A DNA stretch of 64,000 bases from Phyllostachys edulis. Lineage: Eukaryota; Streptophyta; Magnoliopsida; Poales; Poaceae. The position numbers and the translations under genes are program-made. Below the pieces are notes generated by a model. The model was not told the origin of the DNA and made no database searches. It saw nothing but the letters and a program-made list of their open reading frames with translations. How positions within the stretch are numbered: position 1 is the stretch's first letter; every line of letters begins with the position of its first letter. Shown piece by piece: positions 1 through 10,003 of the stretch. Location of the stretch: contig CM070548.1 in NCBI GenBank assembly GCA_036346405.1, positions 72,449,739 to 72,513,738 of the forward strand. Direction: 5' to 3'.

Positions 1-1542
1 GCGCTTGCTAGCCAGCCGGCCCGCGGCCCTTAGTGAGGTCACATTTTAACGGGGGAACAGGGGCGCCATCGCTTCCGCGGCCCGGCTGCGTGCGTACGCG
101 CGTCCTCGCGGCCGGCTGGTTTCGCCAATAATTCACGCCCCGAATGCGACGGCGCGGTGCCGTGTGCCGGGCGGGCGGGCGCGGCGGTCGTACGCCAGAT
201 GCTTGATGCCCGCATATGGACGACACGTAAACGCAAGGTTTGCGCCGTTCGTGCGTGGTGCGGTCATGGCCTGGTGGCCCCGCCGGCCGGCCCACGCAGG
301 CAGGGAATTTCCTAGCGGCTCCACAGTGCAGCACGGCAGCAGCCACAAGCCCACAACAAGCACAAAGGCTGCTATGCGCCGCACTGGTCATCCGATCCAG
401 CACGGAGCCTACGAGAATTGAATGGCCCCTGCGCCATGCATGCGTAGCAGGAGGGACTGTGGCCGAACACTCAAAAGGTGCATTACTCACAGTAACAGGG
501 TCGATCGACGAGTAGTACTAGGAGAAAATCTGGAGGTTTCACACTAACAGGGTCGATCGATATCTTACGCAGTTCCCCAGTAATGAACAGTATGTTGCAT
601 TGGATTTCCAACAATCGGAGTGGCATGTGGCCAGTAAATGCAAGGAAACAGGGAATTTACCTGGCAAGAATTCCTTGGTCAAAATAGGTTTTCTGAGCGT
701 CCTGTTGTTTGCTCTTTGACAAAGGGAAAATTCTCTTTCAAAAGGAATTAACTTTACTGTATCCATCCAACAAATAATAAGGCACAGTTGAACCAAACAG
801 GACAGTTGTATATTGTAATATAAAACAAGATACCAACATGAGCCGGCATCGGTGAAAAGATTACTTGGAAAACTATGGGGTAAAATTGAAGATATGATTC
901 TCTAACTTTCTGCACACTGTTGCTTCTGTACATTTGAGATCATGCGCATAAAGCAAAATCATTTACACCGATCAAGATCCAACAAAAACACGAGGTGATC
1001 ATTTACAGAGATCAAGATCCCAAAAAGAACCTGTAAAATCAATGAGTGATCATCCCTAAATTTCCCTTGGAATCTGCTTCTCCCAAAGAGGGCCACAAAC
1101 TTTATATAATGGAGATCGATGATTCTTCCCAAAAATTTAGACTTCAGCAAGACAGCACGTAAAAGTTCTGTTTTAAAATCTCACCACGAGAAAGGACATC
1201 AACATTCATGGACGAGTATGTAATCATTGTCCTACCCTGATTCCCAACAATTACTACAATTATAGCATATTGTGACAAAAAAAGTATAGTACAGGATGAA
1301 ACAGTTGCACGCATGAAATAACACCAGTTCAATTCAGTAATATGCGAATGAATGCAAGTTCAATTTAGTAATGTGCCAATGAATGCAAGTTCAATTCGGT
1401 AATATAAAAAAAGACAGCGTGTGAAGTAACTGTAGCCAGTTATTAGACCAACATAAAGGAACGCATCACTAACAGTTTCGCAATGACTGTTTGAAGAACA
1501 CAGGACAAAAGAATGATAAACTCAAGCCAGAATGGAACAGTG
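1..1542. other. Left flank, no recognisable gene
   Basis: The first 520 bases are GC- and CpG-rich and open in several frames, but none of the translations resembles a known family, so I assign no gene. The phrase TAACAGGGTCGATCGA occurs twice, near 493 and 546. From about 540 the sequence is AT-rich non-coding DNA containing two near-copies of ATCATTTACA..GATCAAGATCC near 960 and 1000. It may be intergenic DNA or an intron or UTR of a gene beyond the window. Confidence 0.5.
1326..1405. repeat. 31-bp minisatellite, 2.5 units
   Basis: Two full 31-bp units and a partial third unit start with AGTTCAATT at 1326, 1357 and 1388. The units differ by a few substitutions. No coding role is visible. 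Confidence 0.8.
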
Positions 1543-1547
1543 CAGCT

Positions 1548-1764
1548 TGTAAAAGTTGTTTGGGAGATAGATTGGATTTTGGTGTAAGGCTTCGCAAGTA
1601 ATTAGAATCTCATTGCATCAGTATATATAACAAATACATGCGCACGTAGGCGCTGACCGGGCGTCCCGGAAAATGCTACAGATAGTTACAACCGAAAACA
1701 TGATAAGAAGATAAGCAGAGGAAGATACGACAGAAGTTGTTATACTAATCAATTATCTTCAACA
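1548..1764 (-). repeat. Copia A1 3' LTR
   Basis: This 217-bp LTR begins TGTAAAAG and ends TTCAACA. It is followed (reading leftward into the element) by the CT-rich complement of the polypurine tract, CTCTCCCTC. The reverse strand carries a TATATATAC TATA-like string. Confidence 0.9.
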
Positions 1765-3900
1765 CTCTCCCTCAATCACAACCGGTCAGATTGAGATTGC
1801 GACTAAGTCTAGTGAATCGGTGCATTGGCAAAGGTTTAGTGAGCACATCAACAACTTGATCTTGAGAAGACGATAAACAGGAGTATCAAGATCAATTACT
1901 TTACTAGGAAGACGATTGATGAGGTAGTTGGTCGTTATGAATGCTTCATCCCAGAGCTTGATGGGCATGGAGGCATGAGCAAGTAAAGAGAGACCAATCT
2001 CAACAGTGTGTCAATGTTTACGTTCTGCAGATCCATTTTGCTGATGCACATGTGGACAGGAGACACTATGTGTTATTCCAATATGGTTAAAGAAAGTGTG
2101 GAGCTTACGATATTCTCCTCCCCAATCGGATTGCACTCTAAGATTTTTCTTATTTAGCAGACATTCCACATGAGACTAAAATTGCAAGAAAACTGAAAAG
2201 ACTTCAGTTCTATTTTTCAAAAGGTAAATCCATGTGAACTTGCTAAAATCATCGATAAAACTAACAAAATATTTGAAGCCTCCAACTGAAATTGGTGCCA
2301 GCCCCCAAACATCTGAGTGCACAAGTTGCAAGGGAAAAGTCTAGACATGACTAGAGGAAGAATAAGGTAGTTGATGACTTTTGCCAAGTTGACAACCATC
2401 ACAAACTACTGTTTTATTGGGATCACTAAGACATGGTAGATTATTCTGTTGAAGAACATACTGAACAATGGAGGATGAAGGATGACCCAAACGACAGTGC
2501 CATCTGTCTTGCGTCAGTTTGACGTTGGAGAGGATGAATCTAGAAGAGGATGTGGTGTGGTTGGGTAGCATAGGGTACAGTCCACCTTCACACCATCCTC
2601 GAAGAAGAACAGTCTTCGTTGATCGATCCTTGACAAGAAAAAAATCAGGATGAAATTCAAAGAAAACATCATTATCACGTGAGAGTTTGTGAACAGAGAG
2701 GAGATGATTAGATGTTGTAGGAACATAAAGAACATTGTTTAGGTCAAGTGAACGTTGCAGGGTGTGAAACTTAGAGTGACCAATGTGTGAGATGTGCATA
2801 CCAGTACCATTAGCAGCCTATACCTGATCTTTGCCAAAGTATTTTTCCTTCATGGTGAGCCTGTCAAGATCGCTTGTGATGTGATCGGTGGCTCCGGTGT
2901 CGTTGTACCAGTTTGTGTCAATTGTGTAAGCTTGAGTCGATCCACCAGCAGGCACTTGACTATCTTCGACTTGATAGGAATGGTTGTACCGATTGTAACA
3001 TTTTATGGCAACATGGCCAAGTTTACCACAGATCTGGCATGTGGGTCTTCCTCCAGAATGCTGCTGATGATGTGCACCTTGATGCTGATGTGCGCCACCA
3101 TGGTTAAAGCCTGTGTTGGTTGTGCGGCTACCACGACCGTCGTAACCTCCACGGCCCCTGCTGCGTCCTCCCCAATTGCCTCGGGATGCCGAGTTGACAG
3201 AAGGCTGCTGGTTCATTACAATTCCTTGGCCATGAAAAGTAGCATTGTTTTGTTCATGGCGCATCTCAAAACTCATGAAATGTGCATAGACTTCATTGAG
3301 TGTAAGTGGCTTAACCTGTGTAGTCAGAGAGGTGACTAATGGGTCATAATCGCTATCCAACCTAGTGAAGAGATATGTTGCAATCTCATCATCACTGAGG
3401 GGTTGACCAAGGGTGGCCAAGGTGTCGGCTAAGGTCTTGATTTTGTTGAAGTACTTGACTGCACTCATGTCCTTCTTCTGCAAAGAAGCAAGCTGACGTC
3501 GAAGTTACATGATCCTTGCTATTAAACCGCTAGACGAGAACATGCGATGCAGGGCTTCCCACACCTCACGAGCTATGGAGAGGAGCATAACTTGAGCAAG
3601 AACATCTTCTGACAGGGACGACAAGATGGTACTAAGAACCATCTGATCTTTCTGCAACCATTGTACGTATTCTGGATTGGGTACAACAGCTGCTCCATTA
3701 GTGGTGGTCTATGAGATGGTCTTAGCCGGAATGGCAATAGACCCATCCACATACCCAAGAATTTGTTGGCTACGTAGGTATGGAAGAAACTGCGCTTTCT
3801 AGAGAAGATAATTTTTGCGACTCAACTTCACATTGATCGGGTGACCAAAAGAAGTCGTCGCAAGAACGCTGGCGAAGGTTGATGTTGAAGCATTGCTCAT
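1765..3900 (-). pseudogene. Copia A1 gag-protease-integrase remnant
   Basis: The reading frame starts at ATG on the minus strand at 3898-3900 (MSNAS...). An in-frame TAG at 3799-3801 replaces the tryptophan expected in NYLLWKAQ. Gag continues through about 2990 with a zinc knuckle (CQICGKLGHVAIKC), followed by DTGATDH, the aspartic protease catalytic region near 2850. GAG-pre-integrase (RLGHPSSS, CDGCQLGKS) lies at about 2350-2560. Integrase motifs DVWGP and QQNGSAERKH follow. Near 1865 the integrase joins directly to a QVVDVLTKPLPM-like RNase H terminus, so RT and most of RNase H are missing. There are several further stops and frame changes, so no functional polyprotein is possible. Confidence 0.85.
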
Positions 3901-3959
3901 GGTGGAAGTCGAAGCAGTCTCGGTGTTGCTAGACAACATACCGAGATCAAGATGACCAC

Positions 3960-3972
3960 GACTCTGATACCA
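3960..3972 (-). other. Copia A1 primer binding site
   Basis: The reverse strand reads TGGTATCAGAGTC immediately inside the 5' LTR. This matches the initiator tRNA-Met primer site used by plant Copia elements. Confidence 0.85.
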
Positions 3973-4189
3973 TGTAAAAGTTGTTTGGGAGATAGATTGG
4001 ATTTTGGTGTAAGAATTCGCAAGTAATTATAATCTCATTGCATCAGTACATATAACAAATACATGCGCATGCAGGCGCTGACCGGACATCCCGAAAAATG
4101 CTATAGATAGTTACAACCGAAAACAAGATAAGAAGATAAGCAGAGGAAGATACAATAGAAGTTGTTATACTAATCAATTATGTTCAACA
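3973..4189 (-). repeat. Copia A1 5' LTR
   Basis: This 217-bp LTR begins TGTAAAAG and ends TTCAACA. It is the partner of the LTR at 1548-1764 and is followed by the target duplication CAGCT. Confidence 0.9.
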
Positions 4190-4194
4190 CAGCT

Positions 4195-5194
4195 GATCAA
4201 AGAGTTGACTAGTCAAAGGGGAAGCTTAAGGCAGCGTAGATTTAGAGGGGTCCTGGAAACGTCTCGTTCTCCCTCAGCTCATTCCATTTCTCAACCTGAT
4301 TCAGCAAACAGTCAAATAGTGATGATATCAAATTGAGAAAACAGATATATTGCCTCTAGTTAACATCAGAAATACAATAGATTATCAAAGGCATGCATGA
4401 ATAGCTTAACTGTTATGATTTCCAGGGGTTAAAATGTAACAGGTAAACTTTAACGCTTCAAAATTTCATGATGCAAACACTTGGTCGAAGCCAATATAAT
4501 TTTCTAAGGATGTTGAAAGGCTTCTTATATTTAACGTGTTAATAATATTTAAATGAGATTCCAGAAGTAAACAAAAATAAACATTTCTTCAGCATGACCT
4601 ATGGGTAAATACGTCGTAAAATGATATCATATTAGTTTCTGAAATGAAAGCAAACATATCCCCCCCCCCCAATGTTTAAGACTGGCCAGTAGCAAAATTC
4701 TTAAGTATGTTTTTGATGAATAATTTTAGAAATCTAGGTACTTCAGGTGTCAAGATTCAAGCGTACTCTCCTTCCTGAACCAAGTTTGGAGATAAAGCAC
4801 GGGTTTGACTGGCATAAATATTTCCATCGTTCTCCCATTATGATTCATCAGAGAACAAAATATGTAATGCTACCATGAACTCCACCAACAGCTACTAACC
4901 CCTGCTTCATCATTCGCACAACTATTGTATCCTTGATTCAAGAAACAAATTTAGACTCCTAAAGAGCACAACAAGCACCATTGTTTACCAAGACAATGTA
5001 AACTATTCAGCACCAAGGACAGGGACCCTCAAAATGGGGTCCTTCACAAGCTGGGTACATAGGCCATAGTTCTTATGTGCATCTTTAACTGGGGAAGAAC
5101 AGAACAAGAGGAAGGACCGGGTCGGCAATTAAGTAAGATAGGTTAAATGTGTAAACTGTAAACGCCTCCTTGATATGTGCATGCTCATGCCACT
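4195..5194. other. Duplicated non-coding spacer
   Basis: AT-rich sequence repeated at 8708-9693 with scattered differences. It contains a poly-C run near 4662-4672. A 39-codon open stretch near 4750-4870 looks protein-like, but the second copy has a 2-bp deletion there, so I do not call a gene. Confidence 0.6.
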
Positions 5195-5199
5195 GTTTG

Positions 5200-5480
5200 T
5201 GTTGAAGTATAGGTGAATTGTCTGTCTTTCCTCATTAGCTTAAGCTTTTGGGTGAATTGGTTGATGCATGCAACTCAATATGGTATCAAAGCCAAGAGGT
5301 CTTGATTTCAAGACTCGGTTGGCGTAATTAAATAATAATAATTGTAGCTCACTTCCATTCCACGTCTTAGACCTGAGGGAGCCTACACGTGAGGGGGAGT
5401 GTTGAAGTATAGGTGAATTGTTCGTATTTCCTCATTAGCTTAAGCTTTTGGGTGAATTGGTTGATGCATGCAACTCAATA
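5200..5480 (+). mobile_element. TRIM (miniature LTR retrotransposon), SMART-like
   Basis: Two 81-bp direct repeats (5200-5280 and 5400-5480) begin TGTTGAAGTATAGG and end AACTCAATA. Between them are a primer site TGGTATCAAAGCC at 5281 and a purine tract GAGGGGGAG just before the second repeat. The element is flanked by a perfect 5-bp duplication GTTTG (5195-5199, 5481-5485). With a total of 281 bp and no coding capacity, it fits the terminal-repeat-in-miniature class. Size and structure resemble the SMART elements known from grasses; this family match is from memory. Confidence 0.9.
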
Positions 5481-5485
5481 GTTTG

Positions 5486-5767
5486 CATGTGCAAACACAT
5501 CCATGTTGGTACCCACCCATTGAGTCCTAAAGGTGCAGGACACAGTTACCGAGAAAGAATAATATTATCACGAAGAGATGGTGATGATTAACAAAATTCA
5601 GGTTGAAGACAGGCATACTGGGCAAGGCCACTGAATGCAGACAACTAACTAGGCTACTGGACACTCGCAAACTATTTGTTGAATGAGATTTAAGGCTTTA
5701 AGCAACATAAAATTGAGGCAAAACAAGGATCTTGAAGTAGTTTGATCAACCATGAAGAGCATATTAA
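5486..5767. other. Spacer between TRIM and Copia fragment
   Basis: Non-coding sequence. Bases 5506-5695 occur only in copy 1 of the duplication; bases 5696-5767 match 14081-14152, the flank of the outer Copia. Confidence 0.6.
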
Positions 5768-6040
5768 TGTAGAAAATATGGAGGCTAGGGTTTTGCTATT
5801 CACAACTACGCATCTTATTCATTAATAGGAGAGTATATATAGAGAAGATACATGGACCTCATGGGCTACATGGGCCAAGAGATGGAGAGAATATACAAAC
5901 AACACTACTCTTAACCCCCCTTCCCCTCTTCAAACTCAAGGTGGATCAGGAGGATATGATGCACTGAGTTAGAGTAGATGAAGTCGATGATGTTCTCGAG
6001 TCTGAGCTTTAGTGAAGAATTCTGCAACTTGAAGCTCTGA
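5768..6040 (-). mobile_element. Duplicated 3' end of the outer Copia
   Basis: Bases 5768-5915 match the outer Copia 3' LTR (14153-14301), and 5916-6040 match its polypurine tract complement and the end of its RNase H region. The fragment stops abruptly after GAAGCTCTGA. It arose with the segmental duplication, not by its own insertion. Confidence 0.85.
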
Positions 6041-6128
6041 AGCATGCGCCTGGCCAGAGGAATAGCATGACTGCATGTGTGACTGACTGTGCATGGGTAC
6101 TGTTCAATTTATGGAGAATTAAGAGGGG
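6041..6128. other. Duplication junction segment of unknown origin
   Basis: An 88-bp segment lies between the end of copy 1 and the start of copy 2. It matches neither parental side that I can see in the window. It may be filler DNA inserted during end joining. Confidence 0.5.
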
Positions 6129-6279
6129 TGCATCAGTGTATATAACAAATACATGCCAATGCAAGTGCTGACAGGACGTCCTGGAAAATGCTATAGATAG
6201 TTACAACTGAAAACAGGATAAGAAGATAAGCAGAGGAAGATAAAACAAAAGTTGTTATACTAATCAATTATCTTCAAAA
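6129..6279 (-). repeat. Copia A2 3' LTR, truncated
   Basis: Only the last 151 bp of the 217-bp LTR remain, starting at TGCATCAGT. The missing part lies beyond the duplication breakpoint. Confidence 0.85.
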
Positions 6280-8412
6280 CCCTGCCTCAATCACAACCTG
6301 TCAGATTGAGATTGCGACTGAGTCTAGTGAATCGGTGCACTGGCAAAGGTTTAGTGAGCACATCAGCAACTTGATCTTGAGAAGACGATAAACAGGAGTA
6401 TCAAGATCAATTAATTTACTAGGAAGACGATTGATGAGGTAGCTGGTCGTTATGAATGCTTCATCCCAGAACTTGATGGGCATGGAGGCATGAGCAAGTA
6501 AAGAGAGACCAATCTCAACAGTGTGTCGATGTTTACGTTCTGTAGATCCATTTTGCTGATGCGCATGTAGACAGGAGACACTGTGTTATTCCAATATGGT
6601 TAAAGAAAGTGTGCAGCTTACGATATTCTCCTCCCCAATCGGATTGCACTCTAAGAATTTTCTTATTTAGAAAAGACGTTCCACATGAGACTGAAATTAC
6701 AAGAAAACTGAAAAGACTTCAGTTCTATTTTTCAAAAGGTAAATCCATGTGAACTTGCTAAAATCATCGATAAAACTAACATAATATTTGAAGCCGCCAA
6801 CTGAAATTGGTGTCGGCCCCCAAACATCTGAGTGCACAAGCTGTAAGGGAAAAGTGGGGACATGACTAGAGGAAGAATAAGGTAGTTGACGACTTTTGCC
6901 AAGTTGACAACCATCAGAAACTACTATTTTATTGGGATCACTAAGACATGGTAGATTATTTTGTTGAAGAACATGCTGGACAATGGAGGATAAAGGATGC
7001 CCCAAATGGTAGTGCCATCTGTCTTGCGTCAGTTTGGCACTGGAGAGGATGAATCTAGAAGAGGGTGTGGTGTAGCTGGGTAGCATGGGGTACAATCCAC
7101 CTTCACACCGTCCTCGAAGAAGAACAGTCTTCGTTGATCGATCCTTGACAAGAAAGAAATCAGGATGAAATTCAAAGAAAACATCATTATCACGTGAGAG
7201 TTTGTGAACAGAGAGGAGATGCTTAGATGCTGTAGGAACATAAAGAACATTGTTTAGATCAAGTGAACATTGCAGGGTGTGAAACTTAGAGTGACCAATG
7301 TGTGAGATGTGCATACTGTACCATTAGTAGCTTGTACCTGATCTTTGCCACAATATTTTTCCTTCATGGTGAGCCTGTCAAGATCACTTGTGATGTGATT
7401 GGTGGCTCCGGTGTCAGTGTACCAGTTTGTGTCAATTGTGTATGCTTGAGCAGATCCACCAACAGGCACTTGACTATCTTCGGCTTGATAGGCATGGTTA
7501 TACCGATTGTAACATTTTATGGCAACATGGCCAAGTTTACCACAGATCTGGCATGTGGGTCTTCCTCCAGAATGCTGCTGATGATGTGCACCTTGCTGCT
7601 GATGTGCGCCACCACGGTTAAAGCCTGTGTTGGCTGTGCGGCTACCACGACCGCTGTAACCTCCATGGCCCCTGTCGTATCCACCCCGATTGCCTCTGGA
7701 TGCCGAGTTGACAGAAGGCTGCTGGTTCATCACAATTCCTTGGCCTTGAAAAGTAGCATTGTTTTGTTCATGGCGCATCTCAAAACTCATGAAATGTGCA
7801 TAGACTTCATTGAGTGTAAGTGGCTCAACCCGTGTAGTCAAAGAGGTGACTAATGGGTCATAATCGCTGTCCAGCCCAGTGAAGAGATATGTTGCAATCT
7901 CATCATCACTGAGGGGTTGACCAAGGGTGGACAAGGTGTCGGCTAGGGTCTTGACTTTGTTGAAGTACTCCACTGCGCTCATGTCCTTCTTCTGCAAAGA
8001 AGCAAGCTGATGTCGAAGTTGCATGATCCTTGCTCTTGAACCGCTGGACGAGAACATGCGATGCAGGGCTTCCCACACCTCACGGGCTGTGGAGAGGAGC
8101 ATAACTTGAGCAAGAACATCTTCTAACAGGGACACCAAGATGGTACAAAGAACCATATGATCTTTCTGCAACCATTGTACGTATTCTAGATTGGGTACAA
8201 CAGCTACTCCATTAGTGGTGGTCTATGAGATGGTCTTAGCCGGAATGGCAATAGACCCATCCACATACCCCAAGAAGTTGTTGGCTGCGCAGGTATGGAA
8301 GAAACTACGCTTTCTAGAGAAGATAATTTTCGCAACTCAACTTCACATTGATTAGGTGACCAAAAGGAGTCGCAAGAACGCCGACGAAGGTTGATGCTGA
8401 AGCATTGCTCAT
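6280..8412 (-). pseudogene. Copia A2 gag-protease-integrase remnant
   Basis: The frame starts with ATG at 8410-8412 (MSNASASTF). Gag is open over about 305 codons at 7254-8171 and includes a glycine-rich stretch, the zinc knuckle CQICGKLGHVAIKC and the protease region DTGATNH. A second open stretch (6697-7314) holds GAG-pre-integrase and the integrase start with HSDVWGPTP. The frame is less damaged than in A1 but still broken, and it ends in the same integrase-to-RNase H deletion. No reverse transcriptase is present. Confidence 0.85.
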
Positions 8413-8485
8413 GGTGGGAGTCGAAGCAGTCTCGGTGTATGCTAGACGACATACCGAGATCAAGATGACCACAACTTTGATACCA

Positions 8486-8702
8486 TGTAAAATATTTTTG
8501 GGAGATATATTGGATTTTGGTGTAAGGATTCACAAGTAATTAGAATCTCATTGCATCAGTATATATAACAAATACATGCGCACGCAGGCGCTGACCAGAC
8601 GTCCCGAAAAATGCTACAGATAGTTACAACCGAAAACAGGATAAGAAGTTAAGTAGAGGAAGATACAACAGAAGTTGTTATACTAATCAATTATCTTCAA
8701 CA
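8486..8702 (-). repeat. Copia A2 5' LTR
   Basis: This 217-bp LTR begins TGTAAAAT and ends TTCAACA. The primer site TGGTATCAAAG lies just inside it on the minus strand. Confidence 0.85.
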
Positions 8703-8707
8703 CAGCT

Positions 8708-9693
8708 GATCAAAGAGTTGACTAGTCAAAGGGGAAGCTTAAGGCAGTGTAGATTTAGAGGGTCCCGAAACGCCTCGTTCTCCTCACTCATTCCATTTCT
8801 CAACCCGATTAAACAAGCAAACAAAGGATGATATCAAATTGAGAAAACAGATATATTGCCTCTAATTAACATCAGAAATACAATAGATTATCAAAGGCAT
8901 GCATGAATAGCTTAACCGTTATGATTTCCATGAGTTAAAATGTAACAGGTAAGCTTTAACGCTTCAAAATTTCATGATGTAAACACTTGGTCGAAGCCAA
9001 TATAATTTTCTAAGGATGTTGAAAGGTTTCTTATATTTAACGTGTTAATAATATTTAAATGAGATTCCAGAAGTAAACAAAAATAAACATTTCTTCAGCA
9101 TGACCTATGGGTAAATAGGTCGTAAAATGATATCATGTTAGTTTCTGAAATGAAAGCAAACATAGCCCCCTCCCCAATGTTTAAGACTGGCCAGTAGCAA
9201 AATTCTTAAGTATGTTGGCGATGAATAATTTTAGAAATTTAGGTACTTCAGGTGTCAAGATTCAAGCGTACTCTCCTTCTTGATCCAAGTTTGGATAAAG
9301 CACGGGTTTGACTGGCATAAATATTTCCATCGTTCTCCTATTATGATTCATCAGGGAACAAAATATGTAATGCTACCATGAACTCCACCAACAGCTACTA
9401 ACCCCTGCTTCATCATTCGCACAACTATTGTATCCTTGATTCAAGAAACAAATTTAGACTCCTAAAGAGCATAACAAGCACCATTGTTTACCAAGACAAT
9501 GTAAACTGTTCAGCACCAAGGACAGGGACTGTCAAAATGGGATCCTTCACAAGTTGGGTACACAGGCCATAGTTCTTATGTGCATCTTTAACTAGGGAAG
9601 AACAGAACAAGAGGAAGGACCGGGTCGACAATTAAGACAAGTTAAATGCATAAACTGTAAACGCCTCCTTGATATGTGCATTCTCATGGCACT
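8708..9693. other. Duplicated non-coding spacer, second copy
   Basis: Counterpart of 4195-5194 with small indels and substitutions. No gene is visible. Confidence 0.6.
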
Positions 9694-9698
9694 ATTTG

Positions 9699-9982
9699 TG
9701 TTGAAGTATAGGTGGATTGTCCATCTTTCCTCATTAGCTTAAGTTTTTGGGTGAATTGGTTGATGCATGCAACTCAATATGATATCAGGGCCAAGAGGTC
9801 TTGACTTCAAGACCCGGTTGGCGCAATTAAATAATAATAATAATTGTAGCTCACTTCTATCCCACGTCTTAGAGCTGAGGAAGCTTACACGTGAGGGGGA
9901 GTGTTGAAGTATAGGTGAATTGTCCGCATTTCCTCATTAGCTTAAGCTTTTGGGTGAATTGGTTGATGCATGCAACTCAATA
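9699..9982 (+). mobile_element. TRIM, second copy
   Basis: Counterpart of 5200-5480. Direct repeats lie at 9699-9779 and 9902-9982, with an altered primer site TGATATCAGGGCC. The flanks are ATTTG and GTTTG, one mismatch from a perfect target duplication, consistent with mutation after duplication. Confidence 0.85.
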
Positions 9983-10003
9983 GTTTGCATGTGCAAACAC
10001 ATC

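Larger units (their letters stand above)
1548..4189 (-). mobile_element. Copia-type element A1, internally deleted
   Basis: A short Copia retrotransposon is bounded by two 217-bp LTRs (TGTAAAAG...TTCAACA). Direct repeats CAGCT at 1543-1547 and 4190-4194 are its 5-bp target site duplication. It reads on the minus strand: primer site, gag with zinc knuckle, protease start, GAG-pre-integrase, integrase, then an abrupt jump to the last residues of the RNase H region. Reverse transcriptase is absent, so it is a non-autonomous deletion derivative. The two LTRs differ at roughly 14 positions by eye, so the insertion is not recent. Confidence 0.9.
1614..6040. repeat. Segmental duplication, copy 1
   Basis: This block recurs at 6129-14428 in the same order and orientation. 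Shared parts are most of Copia A, its right flank beginning CAGCTGATCAAAGAG, the TRIM and its flank GTTTGCATGTGC, and the LTR plus RNase H edge of the outer Copia. The two copies differ by scattered substitutions and small indels. Copy 1 keeps about 190 bp (5506-5695) that copy 2 lost where later elements inserted. The right limit is the phrase GAAGCTCTGA (6031-6040 against 14419-14428). Confidence 0.8.
6129..8702 (-). mobile_element. Copia-type element A2 (duplicate of A1)
   Basis: Same structure and same internal deletion as A1, with a left LTR truncated by the duplication breakpoint (6129-6279) and a full right LTR (8486-8702). It is followed by CAGCT and the same flank as A1, showing that it came by segmental duplication and not by independent insertion. 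Confidence 0.9.

Noticed and set aside
8..490. GC-rich 160-codon minus-strand open frame
   Set aside because: High GC removes stops in all frames; composition looks non-protein and no domain is recognised.
2794..3339. 181-codon plus-strand ORF (and its copy at 7302-7853)
   Set aside because: It is the antisense shadow of Copia A gag, which has zinc-knuckle and protease motifs on the minus strand.
4750..4870. Protein-like open stretch (LLPEPSLEIKHGFDWHKYFHR) in the duplicated spacer
   Set aside because: The second copy (about 9255-9370) has a 2-bp deletion that breaks the frame, and no splice structure was found.
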